DNA of 28,958 bases, from positions 1 to 28,958 of the forward strand of contig CAAEEB010000105.1 in assembly GCA_900754745.1 (NCBI GenBank), read 5' to 3'. Of this stretch, positions 1 through 6,290 are shown one piece after another. The translations under genes and the position numbers were made by a program. The first letter of the stretch is position 1; each line of letters begins with the position of its first letter. Source of the stretch: an uncultured Collinsella sp. GTDB lineage: Bacteria > Actinomycetota > Coriobacteriia > Coriobacteriales > Coriobacteriaceae. The notes beneath the pieces are model-generated. The model did no database searches. It saw nothing but the letters and a program-made list of their open reading frames with translations, and was not told where the DNA came from.

Positions 1-336
1 GATGTGGGCCTGAGCCTTAGCCTTGCTGGTGTAGAAGCCGGTGCACTCGAGAACGACGTCGACGTCGAGGTCGCCCCAAGGCAGGTTGTTGGCGTCGGCC
101 TCCTTGTAGATCTTGATCTCCTTGCCGTCAACGGTGATGGAATCCTCGCCAGCAACGACCTCGTGATCGCGAGCATAGTTGCCCTGCGTGGAGTCGTACT
201 TCAGCAGGTAAGCGAGCATATCGGGAGAGGTGAGGTCGTTGATAGCGACGATCTCGGAGCCCTCATGACCGAACATCTGACGGAAAGCCAGACGACCGAT
301 GCGACCGAAGCCGTTAATAGCAACCTTTACTGCCAT
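1..336 (-). CDS. gap: Glyceraldehyde-3-phosphate dehydrogenase, type I (N-terminal 112 codons; gene runs off the window)
   Basis: Glycolytic enzyme that oxidises glyceraldehyde 3-phosphate to 1,3-bisphosphoglycerate with NAD and phosphate in the cytoplasm. Only the N-terminal third is present. It begins [20 protein letters not shown], with the NAD-binding Rossmann signature NGFGRIGR at residues 8-15. It continues with [16 protein letters not shown] and [11 protein letters not shown], all standard GAPDH blocks. The catalytic Cys lies beyond the window edge. The start is the ATG at 334-336, preceded by a good AGGAG ribosome binding site 5 to 6 bases upstream. It follows whiA after 193 bp, the usual actinobacterial neighbour order, and that gap is long enough for its own promoter. 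Identity is very secure. Confidence 0.97.
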   Translation of the reverse strand, partial: MAVKVAINGFGRIGRLAFRQMFGHEGSEIVAINDLTSPDMLAYLLKYDSTQGNYARDHEVVAGEDSITVDGKEIKIYKEADANNLPWGDLDVDVVLECTGFYTSKAKAQAHI

Positions 337-529
337 TGTGTCTCCTTTCGTAAGGCCCCCGCGAGCTACAGCGCCCGCCGTTGAGGCCCACAAACTAACC
401 ACTCGCCTAATATACCTTTTTTTTGACTTGAATTTCACGAGAATGCTCGAAATTGAAAATCAAATTTACGTTAAAACGTTTTAAAGAGTAAAACAGCAGT
501 TCAATCCCTATATAAGCAGTTTCGCTCAA
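337..529 (-). promoter_or_regulatory. whiA-gap intergenic region, presumed gap promoter and leader
   Basis: This 193-bp spacer is distinctly AT-rich compared with its surroundings and has no credible ORF. On the minus strand it holds a TATATT (409-414) that could be a -10 for gap, though no good -35 lies 16 to 18 bases before it. An imperfect inverted repeat, AATTTC/GAAATT around CGAG-AATG-CTCG, spans 431-454. A perfect 14-bp palindrome at 471-484 is listed separately. No T-tailed hairpin is visible after whiA, so read-through from whiA into gap is possible. The promoter call is inference. Confidence 0.5.
471..484. promoter_or_regulatory. Perfect palindrome TTAAAACGTTTTAA, candidate operator upstream of gap
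   Basis: The 14 bases are a perfect palindrome with a central CG, a symmetry typical of LacI-family operators. It lies 135 bp upstream of the gap start and about 45 bp after the whiA stop. A related sequence (11 of 14 identical) occurs at 13174-13187 upstream of the sialic acid transporter promoter. The regulator is unknown. Confidence 0.45.
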
Positions 530-1459
530 CTACCTGTTTGCTTCAATGAGCTTTTCAAGCCTCAAAACGCGATGGTACAGGGCAGACTTCGACAAGGGAG
601 GGTCAGCCATCTCCCCCAGATCGCGCAGTGACAGATCGGGATAGCGCTCGCGCAGGTCGCAAAAGACCGCCAAGGCGTCCGGAAGCGTGTCGCGCAAACC
701 CCGCTGTTCGAGCTCATCGATCAACGCAAGCTGATGCTGGGCGGCACCTGCGCTTCTGGTCTGATTGGCCAGCTCGGCATTCACGCGACGGTTCACGTCG
801 TTCTTAACCAATTTGACCGCGCGCGCTTCCTCGATCTCGGCAACGCTGCGCTTGGCGCCGACCAGCTTTAGGAGCTGCTCGATCTCCTCGGCGCTCTTGA
901 TGTAGACGGCAAAGGATCCGCGCCGCGCGTTAACGCGCGCATGGACTCCAATCTGCTCCAATAGATCGCAAAGTCCCCGGGCATACTGCTCGCCCTGCAC
1001 CGCGATCTCCAGATGAAAGTCGCCGCGGGGATCGGCCACGAAACCGCCGGCGATGAGCGCGCCGCGGATGTAGGCAAGCCTGCAGCAGGGACGGGCAACG
1101 ATGTGCCGGGGAACACCAGCGACGAGCCCTCCCCTGCGGTCGAGGATGCCCAGCAGCACCAGAGCCTTGTCCAGGTCGGGTTGATCGGGCAGGGTAATGA
1201 GATAGTTACGGACCTTATGCAAGACCGATTTACGAACGGTGAATTCCGTTTTGAGCTTAAGGATGCGATGCGTCAGTGTGATCATCGTGCGCGCGACGGC
1301 ACCCGTCTCGGTCGCGACCGTCAAACGATACCGCCCGGAGCCGGCCAGCGAAAGTGTACCGCTCACACGCGTCAGGGCGGCAAGCGTCGACAAATCGCAG
1401 TATTCACATTCGGGTTCGCAGCGCGCGAGCTCGTCACGCACCTCGGCGGTAAACGACAT
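530..1459 (-). CDS. whiA: WhiA, sporulation/cell-division transcription factor family protein
   Basis: DNA-binding protein of the WhiA (DUF199) family, which couples growth to cell division; in Streptomyces WhiA works with WhiB to activate division genes. At 309 aa it has the usual length. The N-terminal half is the LAGLIDADG-endonuclease-like fold without nuclease activity (for example RPCCRLAYIRGALIAGG). The C-terminal part (about 215-309) carries the helix-turn-helix, with YPDLSLRDLGEMADPPLSKS followed by ALYHRVLRLEKL, the conserved family ending. The start ATG at 1457-1459 lies 6 bp after the rapZ stop, so the two are almost certainly cotranscribed. In most Gram-positive genomes a yvcK/gtgA gene sits between rapZ and whiA; it is missing here. 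Confidence 0.95.
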   Translation of the reverse strand: MSFTAEVRDELARCEPECEYCDLSTLAALTRVSGTLSLAGSGRYRLTVATETGAVARTMITLTHRILKLKTEFTVRKSVLHKVRNYLITLPDQPDLDKALVLLGILDRRGGLVAGVPRHIVARPCCRLAYIRGALIAGGFVADPRGDFHLEIAVQGEQYARGLCDLLEQIGVHARVNARRGSFAVYIKSAEEIEQLLKLVGAKRSVAEIEEARAVKLVKNDVNRRVNAELANQTRSAGAAQHQLALIDELEQRGLRDTLPDALAVFCDLRERYPDLSLRDLGEMADPPLSKSALYHRVLRLEKLIEANR

Positions 1460-1465
1460 GCAGGC

Positions 1466-2386
1466 CTATGCTTTCGTGTTGGCGCGCGACAGCTCGCGGT
1501 GGGAAATGCTCACGTGATATTGGGCGCCTTCCAAATAACGTGCCGTGGCCTCGGCGATGGCAACGCTGCGGTGTTGACCGCCCGTGCAACCGATGGCAAT
1601 AGAAAGCTGCGGCTTGCCCTCCGCGATATAGCCGGGCATGACCGTATCGAGCAGCTGCGTCCAGGCCTTCCAGAACTCCTGGGTCTTGGGATGGTCCAGA
1701 ACAAAGTCGGAGACTTTCTTATCGAGACCGGTCATCGTGCGCATCTCGGGATCGTAGAACGGATTGGGCAGGAAGCGAACGTCGATCATAATGTCCGCCT
1801 CGACGGGCATACCGTGCTTAAAGCCAAACGAGAACACGTGAACGTCCATGAGCTGCTGGTCGGACAACTCGGAGAACGCCATGCGCAATTTGTTGCGCAG
1901 AGCAGAGGTGCGCAAGCGGCTCGTATCGATAATCATGTCAGCTCGGTCGCGAACGCCCTGCAGCTGCAGGCGCTCGCGCTGAATCGCATCGGCCGTAGTC
2001 TCCCCCGGCTTGGCAATGGGATGGCGGCGGCGGTTTTCACTATAACGACGGATCAGCACCTCGTCAGAGGCCTCGAGAAACACGATGTCACAGCTCATCT
2101 CGCGCTCCTCGAGTGCGGCAACGGCATCGAGCAGCTCATCGAACAAGCCCTGGCTGCGCAGGTCGCAGGTGACGGCAAGATGCCTGCCCACGCCCGTATT
2201 GATGCCGACGAGTTCGGCAAGCTGGGCGATCAGACGCGGAGGCAAGTTGTCGATGCAAAAGTAGCCCATGTCCTCGAACACATGCATGGCCTGCGTTCGG
2301 CCCGATCCGGACATTCCGGTGATGATGACGATATCGGGGATGCGCTCCGAGCGCTCCGCCGCATCCATGGCATCTCCCTTTTGCAT
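1466..2386 (-). CDS. rapZ: RapZ/YvcJ-family nucleotide-binding protein
   Basis: P-loop protein of the RapZ/YvcJ family. In E. coli RapZ senses glucosamine-6-phosphate and controls the sRNA GlmZ with RNase E; in Gram-positives YvcJ binds and hydrolyses nucleotides and its role is less clear. The N-terminal domain has a Walker A loop, GMSGSGRT (24-31), in which the usual Lys is Arg, as in other actinobacterial members. It is followed by FEDMGYFCIDNLPP (37-50), a family hallmark. The C-terminal domain holds GCTGGQHRSVAIAE (from residue 266), also invariant. Length 306 aa is normal (about 285-300). The ATG at 2386 is chosen for its AGGAGG site 5 bases upstream; an ATG at codon 7 is an alternative. 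A terminator-like hairpin sits directly upstream. Confidence 0.94.
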   Translation of the reverse strand: MQKGDAMDAAERSERIPDIVIITGMSGSGRTQAMHVFEDMGYFCIDNLPPRLIAQLAELVGINTGVGRHLAVTCDLRSQGLFDELLDAVAALEEREMSCDIVFLEASDEVLIRRYSENRRRHPIAKPGETTADAIQRERLQLQGVRDRADMIIDTSRLRTSALRNKLRMAFSELSDQQLMDVHVFSFGFKHGMPVEADIMIDVRFLPNPFYDPEMRTMTGLDKKVSDFVLDHPKTQEFWKAWTQLLDTVMPGYIAEGKPQLSIAIGCTGGQHRSVAIAEATARYLEGAQYHVSISHRELSRANTKA

Positions 2387-2397
2387 GTGTGCCTCCT

Positions 2398-2433
2398 AAA
2401 ACAAGCGCGGGACCCGGCCAGCAGATCCCGCGC
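2398..2433 (-). terminator. Terminator-like hairpin between nanE and rapZ
   Basis: On the minus strand, arms GCGCGGGA and TCCCGCGC (2426-2433 and 2405-2412) form a perfect 8-bp GC-rich stem with a 13-nt loop, followed by TTGTTTT. It lies 52 bp after the nanE stop, so it probably ends the sialic acid operon. It also abuts the rapZ ribosome binding site (2392-2397). A minus-strand TATACT at 2452-2457 would start transcripts before the hairpin, so it may act as a leader attenuator for rapZ-whiA. Confidence 0.65.
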
Positions 2434-2484
2434 GATCAATTGCCTTTATTGAGTATACCGCCCTGAGCGGATACGAGGTCTGTC

Positions 2485-3171
2485 TTACGCCTCAAGCGCA
2501 GCTTTGAACCAACTCGTAATACTCGTGGGGTGCGTAATGGCAGTGCCTACGACAACTGCCCAGGCGCCCGCATCAATCGCGGCGCGGGCCTCCTCGGGCG
2601 TGTGCACGCGGCCCTCGCAGATGATGGGAAGACCGGGGAATTCCTCGGTCGCCTGACGCAGGAGCGGCAGATCAGGGCCATCGGCCATGGTGCAGTCGAT
2701 GGCGGCGACACCGTGAGAAAGCGTAGTGGATACCAGGTCGAAGCCCATGTCGACAGCACGACGAATATCCTCGATGGTGGCACAGTCGGCCATCAGGAGC
2801 ACGCCCTCCTCGTGCAGCGGACGGAAGGTGTCCTCGACGGTCTTGCCATCGGGACGCGGGCGATCAGTGGCATCAATTGCCACGATGTCGGCACCGGCGG
2901 CAACGCAGGCGCGAGCGTGGCGCAGGGTCGGCGTGATGTAGACGCCCTCGTGCCCATCCTTCCACAAGCCGATGACGGGAACCTCGCAGCGGCCCTTAAT
3001 GGCGGCGATGTCGGCAAGACCCTGGCAGCGAATAGCGGCGGCGCCGCCAAGCTCGCAGGCGCGAGACATCTGAGCCATGGTTTCGGGCGTACGAAGCGGC
3101 TCGCCCATATACGCCTGAACGCTCACGACGAGCTTGCCCTTCAGGGATTGAATCAAAGGATCAACGGTCAT
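2485..3171 (-). CDS. nanE: N-acetylmannosamine-6-phosphate 2-epimerase
   Basis: TIM-barrel enzyme converting ManNAc-6-P to GlcNAc-6-P, the step that joins sialic acid catabolism to the amino-sugar pathway. The 228-aa product matches the usual length (E. coli NanE 229). Visible family motifs are the N-terminal KGKLVVSVQ, the active-site strand VPVIGLWKDG with the likely catalytic Lys71, DIVAIDATDRPRP, and IICEGRVHTPEEA with the presumed catalytic Glu, ending WAVVVGTAITHP. I chose the ATG at 3171 because it aligns with other NanE N-termini and has an AAAGG upstream. A GTG at 3210 would add 13 residues, but its initiation region would lie inside the palindrome at 3197-3294. It is the last gene of the cluster, 140 bp after nanK. 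Confidence 0.92.
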   Translation of the reverse strand: MTVDPLIQSLKGKLVVSVQAYMGEPLRTPETMAQMSRACELGGAAAIRCQGLADIAAIKGRCEVPVIGLWKDGHEGVYITPTLRHARACVAAGADIVAIDATDRPRPDGKTVEDTFRPLHEEGVLLMADCATIEDIRRAVDMGFDLVSTTLSHGVAAIDCTMADGPDLPLLRQATEEFPGLPIICEGRVHTPEEARAAIDAGAWAVVVGTAITHPTSITSWFKAALEA

Positions 3172-3196
3172 GTGCGACTCAACCTTTCTCAAAACA

Positions 3197-3294
3197 GCCT
3201 TCTGAGACACCGCACCTTGACGTTCAAACCGTCGCTCGCGTACCGAAGTACGCTTCGCTCCTCTTTCACGTCAATCTGCGGCACCTCAGAAGGC
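3197..3294. repeat. 98-bp imperfect palindrome between nanK and nanE
   Basis: The outer arms GCCTTCTGAG (3197-3206) and CTCAGAAGGC (3285-3294) are perfectly complementary. The pairing continues concentrically inward through CCGCA/TGCGG and TTGACGT/ACGTCAA to a tip hairpin GCGTAC-CGAA-GTACGC (3238-3253), all about one centre at 3245.5. Three mismatches at 3207-3209 become G-U pairs in the minus-strand RNA, which is the operon transcript, so RNA folding is favoured in the sense direction. It may be a mRNA-processing or stability element, or a small palindromic repeat (REP/MITE-like). Confidence 0.75.
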
Positions 3295-3311
3295 GCACTT
3301 GGTAGTTATGT

Positions 3312-4277
3312 TTACTTCAACGACGCAAGAAGGTGTTCGGCGGCGCCGATAAGCGGCGCGTCGCCCTCCAGAGAACCGATGAGGATCGGCGTGTCCTGAA
3401 GCGGGTCGAGCGCCTGGCTGGCATAGCCCTCGTGCACCGAGTCCTTCCACGTTTGCGAACGCCAATCGGGACCCTGGTGAATCACACCTCCCGAAAGTAC
3501 GATGACCTCGGGATCCAAGATGTTGGCAAGCGAGCCCAAGCTGGCGCCCAGCGCAAAGCCGGCGTCATGGATGACCTCGGTCGCCTTTGCGTCGCCCGCA
3601 CGGCACAGGTCGTTCACATCGCGACCGACCGAAGGACGGCTGGGGTCAACTCGACCGAAGCGCTCGTCGTACATACGGCCAATCGAGGTGCCCGAGGCTA
3701 CCGACTCAAGATGGCCAGAACGACCACAGGCGCAGGGAATTCCGGCAGCAGCCGAGCACTCGATATGGCCCATATGGCCGGCAGCACCATGGAAGCCCTG
3801 CATCACGCGGCCGTTCTCGACATATGCGCCGCCGATGCCCGTGCCGATGCCCAGACACAAGACGGAGAACTTGCCCTTACCGACGCCCCAGTGGGCCTCG
3901 CCCAGAGCATGAGCCTGCACGTCGCCCACAACGGCAACGGGAAGACCAAGGTCCTCGCGCAGACGCGGCCCCAACTGAACGCCGGACCAGCCGGGCATAA
4001 TCTCGTTGGCATACGCGATGGCGCCCGTCTTGGGATCGACGACGCCGGCGGCACCGATACCGACACCGAGGACCTCGACATCGGGATTCGCCTCGAGAGC
4101 GGCCTTGATGGACGCCTCGATACGCTGGAAGACAGCCTCGCCGCCCTCCTGGGCCTCGGTAGGAACCTCGGCCTCAAATACGGGATGGGGCACGCTGCCG
4201 TCAGCCGGATACTCCATAATGGCAGTCGCAATCTTGGTGCCGCCGATATCGACGGAGCAAACGTACTTGTTCTCCAT
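3312..4277 (-). CDS. nanK: ROK-family sugar kinase, probable N-acetylmannosamine kinase
   Basis: ROK-family kinase of 321 aa; in this context it most likely phosphorylates ManNAc to ManNAc-6-P with ATP. The N-terminal phosphate-binding motif DIGGTK is at residues 10-15. Further ROK blocks follow: GVGIGAAGVVD, the sugar-binding region around GDVQAHALGEAHWG, GIGTGIGGAYVENG, and the zinc-site region GHMGHIEC...CACGRSGHLES. In the last block the third Cys of the classical CxCGxxGC motif is His. The C-terminal nucleotide-binding stretch is LANILDPEVIVLSGGV. The ATG at 4277 is chosen over a codon 9 positions upstream because it follows AAGGAGAG at good spacing. ROK kinases vary in substrate (glucose, GlcNAc, ManNAc); placement between NanA and NanE is what supports NanK. 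Confidence 0.83.
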   Translation of the reverse strand: MENKYVCSVDIGGTKIATAIMEYPADGSVPHPVFEAEVPTEAQEGGEAVFQRIEASIKAALEANPDVEVLGVGIGAAGVVDPKTGAIAYANEIMPGWSGVQLGPRLREDLGLPVAVVGDVQAHALGEAHWGVGKGKFSVLCLGIGTGIGGAYVENGRVMQGFHGAAGHMGHIECSAAAGIPCACGRSGHLESVASGTSIGRMYDERFGRVDPSRPSVGRDVNDLCRAGDAKATEVIHDAGFALGASLGSLANILDPEVIVLSGGVIHQGPDWRSQTWKDSVHEGYASQALDPLQDTPILIGSLEGDAPLIGAAEHLLASLK

Positions 4278-4343
4278 GTCGCTCTCCTTAGGAGATAAAA
4301 ACAACTACAGGAAATGCGCCGTCAGGCTAGCCGCCACAGCGCG

Positions 4344-4453
4344 GTAAAGGTTTTCCAGGTGCCCGAGGTTGGGGTGAAAGTGGTCGGGCGTTGACCTAAT
4401 GGGTCACGCCCGACCACTTGAGCCCCAAGATCGGGTGCCTGGGGAAGCTTTAC
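4344..4453. repeat. 110-bp palindrome between nanA and nanK, overlapping the nanA stop
   Basis: GTAAAG (4344-4349) pairs with CTTTAC (4448-4453), and the arms pair continuously inward through CCAGG/CCTGG, CCCGA/TCGGG and TTGGGG/CCCCAA. They then form a perfect 14-bp block AAGTGGTCGGGCGT/ACGCCCGACCACTT, and after a one-base bulge TGACC/GGTCA meets at a loop centred near 4399. Across the first 48 positions there are about 38 Watson-Crick pairs, 5 positions that pair as G-U only on plus-strand RNA, and 5 mismatches. The right end includes the last codon and stop of nanA. There is no T-run, so a simple terminator is unlikely. A MITE-like palindromic repeat or an mRNA stabiliser is possible. Confidence 0.8.
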
Positions 4454-5370
4454 AGGAGACCGTTGTCCTGGAGGACCTTCTTAATCGCCTCGACGTTCTC
4501 GCCGGTCATGGCCTTCACCGGGCGCGGCATGGTCGGGCTGTCGAAGATGCCCATGAGGTTCATAGCGGTCTTGAAGGCGCCGACGCCACCGGCATAGCCC
4601 TGGACGCCCGAGGTGACATCCCAGATGTGCGAAATCTCATTGAGGCGATCCTGCTCGGCCTTGACGGTAGCCCAGTCGCCGGCCTGAGCGGCCTTCCACT
4701 GACGCACGTAGCCCTCGGGCTCAACGTTGGCGAGACCCGGGACGGAACCGTCGGCGCCACCGAGGTAGGCGCCATCGACAACAACCTCGTGACCGGTGAG
4801 GATGCTCATCGGATGGCCGTTCTTCTCGTTCTCCTGAACGAGGTAGCGGAACGAGATGTCATCACCCGAGGAATCCTTGACGCCGGCCAGGACGCCCTCG
4901 GCGCCGAGCTTAGCAAGGAGTTTCCAGGGGAGCTTGGTGTGGACGCACACGGGGATGTCGTAGGCGAAGATGGGCAGGTCGAGTTCCTCGTGCAGGATGC
5001 GGAAGTGCTCCTCGACCTCGGTCATGCCCTGCAGGGCATAGAACGGGCAGGTAGCGACAAGCGCATCGGCGCCCAGCTCCTGAGCGACCTTACCGTGCTC
5101 GATCATGCGCTCGGTCTCGGTGTCGATGATGCCGACCAGAACGGGAACGCGGTGATCGACGATGCGCACAGCCTCGGCGATGATCTGACGACGACGCTCG
5201 TCGGTGGAGAAGACGACCTCGCCCGAGGAGCCCAGGAAGAACAGGCCATCGACGCCGGCATCGATCATGCGGTTGATGCTGCGCTCAAAGGAGGCAACGT
5301 CGAGCTGGTGATCTTCGGTATCGGGAACAACGACGGGAGGGATAACGCCGGTGAATTTCTGAGTTGCCAC
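4450..5370 (-). CDS. nanA: Dihydrodipicolinate synthase-family aldolase, probable N-acetylneuraminate lyase
   Basis: Class I aldolase of the DapA/NanA superfamily, 306 aa. In this cluster the likely reaction is cleavage of N-acetylneuraminate to ManNAc and pyruvate through a Schiff base. Visible motifs are GVIPPVVVP at the N-terminus, the substrate carboxylate loop GSSGE (47-51), YDIP with Tyr137, and GVKDSSGD with the Schiff-base Lys165. Tyr137 and Lys165 match the numbering of the catalytic pair in E. coli NanA. The usual lyase motif around YNIP is YDIPVCVHTK here, so a related keto-sugar aldolase cannot be excluded from sequence alone. The start is a GTG at 5370 with AAGGAG 6 bases upstream; longer starts read through the preceding spacer. 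Followed directly by the 110-bp palindrome. Confidence 0.8.
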   Translation of the reverse strand: MATQKFTGVIPPVVVPDTEDHQLDVASFERSINRMIDAGVDGLFFLGSSGEVVFSTDERRRQIIAEAVRIVDHRVPVLVGIIDTETERMIEHGKVAQELGADALVATCPFYALQGMTEVEEHFRILHEELDLPIFAYDIPVCVHTKLPWKLLAKLGAEGVLAGVKDSSGDDISFRYLVQENEKNGHPMSILTGHEVVVDGAYLGGADGSVPGLANVEPEGYVRQWKAAQAGDWATVKAEQDRLNEISHIWDVTSGVQGYAGGVGAFKTAMNLMGIFDSPTMPRPVKAMTGENVEAIKKVLQDNGLL

Positions 5371-5393
5371 AAGAATCTCCTTAGTTGTCTGGC

Positions 5394-5412
5394 GGGCGGC
5401 CCTATGCCGCCC
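5394..5412. other. Intercistronic stem-loop before nanA
   Basis: GGGCGGC and GCCGCCC form a perfect 7-bp GC stem with a 5-nt loop, in the 68-bp gap between the esterase-like gene and nanA. There is no T-run on the minus strand, so termination is unlikely; processing or protection of the 3' segment is the more likely role. Confidence 0.6.
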
Positions 5413-5438
5413 ACTCTTGTTGGCAGTGTCCAGGCCGT

Positions 5439-6290
5439 CTAGGCCAAAGAACACGGGTAGAACGTTTGGTTAAAGAAGTCGACGACTTCGTTTTCGAACG
5501 CATTGATGCGCTCATGAGCGTATTTGGCATAAATGATATGCCTCCGGTCACACTCAAGACCGTTGAAAACGGCAAGCTGGCCCTTGGGATCGCTCACGGT
5601 ATCCATAAGCGATGTGCCCATGAGCACCGATCCGCGCACCCGAGACGACAGTGCCTCGAGGCCGACGGGAATTGGATTGGCAACCGCCGTGCAGGCAAGG
5701 CCCCGCTCGTCCAGAGCAGAAACCGCCAGCGCGACACCGCCGCCAAGGCCCTCGCCCCACGCAAAAATGCGATCGGGGTCCACGCCATCAAGATTGCGCG
5801 CGACCTTCGCCAACGCGCAGCCCCAACGGACGCGCCTGACAAAAGCAGGCGAGGTAATCCCCTGCCGCAGATCACTGAGTCCAATCGCCTCATCGTCCAG
5901 TGCAAGCACGGCATACCCCATAGCGGCAAATCTCGTCATGTGATGCCAGCCACGCACAGGCCGATCGACGTCGCGGAACATCAGGCACAGCGGCACGCGC
6001 TCAGATACTCGGGCACGACCAACAGGCTCAATCAAACGAGCGTGGACCGCATCGTCACCGAGCTCAAAGGAAACCTCCGAGTAACGGGCGCAGGGGTTAG
6101 CAAAGTCAATCGCCGTAATGGCCAGGCCTTGAATCTCAAGATTCGAAGCGCATGTCTCTAAATCAGAAACATCTGCTTGGACATCACCGTGCCAGTCCCG
6201 ATATTCTGCGAGCCTTGACGAAACCGTCCCAGTAATCCCCGCAAGCTCGGGGACAATCAACTCATCGATATTGCTCTCGCACTTAGACAT
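5439..6290 (-). CDS. AXE1-like esterase paralogue lacking the catalytic serine (probable pseudoenzyme)
   Basis: An alpha/beta-hydrolase of 283 aa that looks like a shortened relative of the adjacent upstream esterase. The two can be aligned at PLCLMFRDVDRPVRGWHHM, RFAAMGYAVLALD, DRIFAWGEGLGGGVA, and at the end QLAVFNGLECDRRHII...YAHE. The nucleophile elbow reads G-E-G-L-G (179-183), where the partner has G-A-S-Q-G, so the serine position is Gly181. The oxyanion HG motif of the partner (FHGYPG) is FRDVDR here. The presumed Asp230 and His259 remain. It lacks about 40 residues of lid/insertion sequence. The ATG overlaps the upstream esterase stop by 8 bp (translational coupling). It is probably not an active esterase; a subunit or binding role is inference. 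Confidence 0.75.
   Translation of the reverse strand: MSKCESNIDELIVPELAGITGTVSSRLAEYRDWHGDVQADVSDLETCASNLEIQGLAITAIDFANPCARYSEVSFELGDDAVHARLIEPVGRARVSERVPLCLMFRDVDRPVRGWHHMTRFAAMGYAVLALDDEAIGLSDLRQGITSPAFVRRVRWGCALAKVARNLDGVDPDRIFAWGEGLGGGVALAVSALDERGLACTAVANPIPVGLEALSSRVRGSVLMGTSLMDTVSDPKGQLAVFNGLECDRRHIIYAKYAHERINAFENEVVDFFNQTFYPCSLA

Noticed and set aside
4..384. Plus-strand open frame at the left edge
   Set aside because: Antisense to gap, whose N-terminal half is unmistakable on the minus strand.
1013..2452. 479-codon plus-strand open frame opposite whiA and rapZ
   Set aside because: Antisense shadow of two conserved minus-strand genes.
3172..3210. N-terminal extension of NanE from a GTG at 3210
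   Set aside because: The 13 extra residues do not fit NanE N-termini, and the start region is buried in the palindrome stem.
4399..5442. 347-codon plus-strand open frame opposite nanA
   Set aside because: Antisense shadow; its start lies inside the 110-bp palindrome and no family motif is present.
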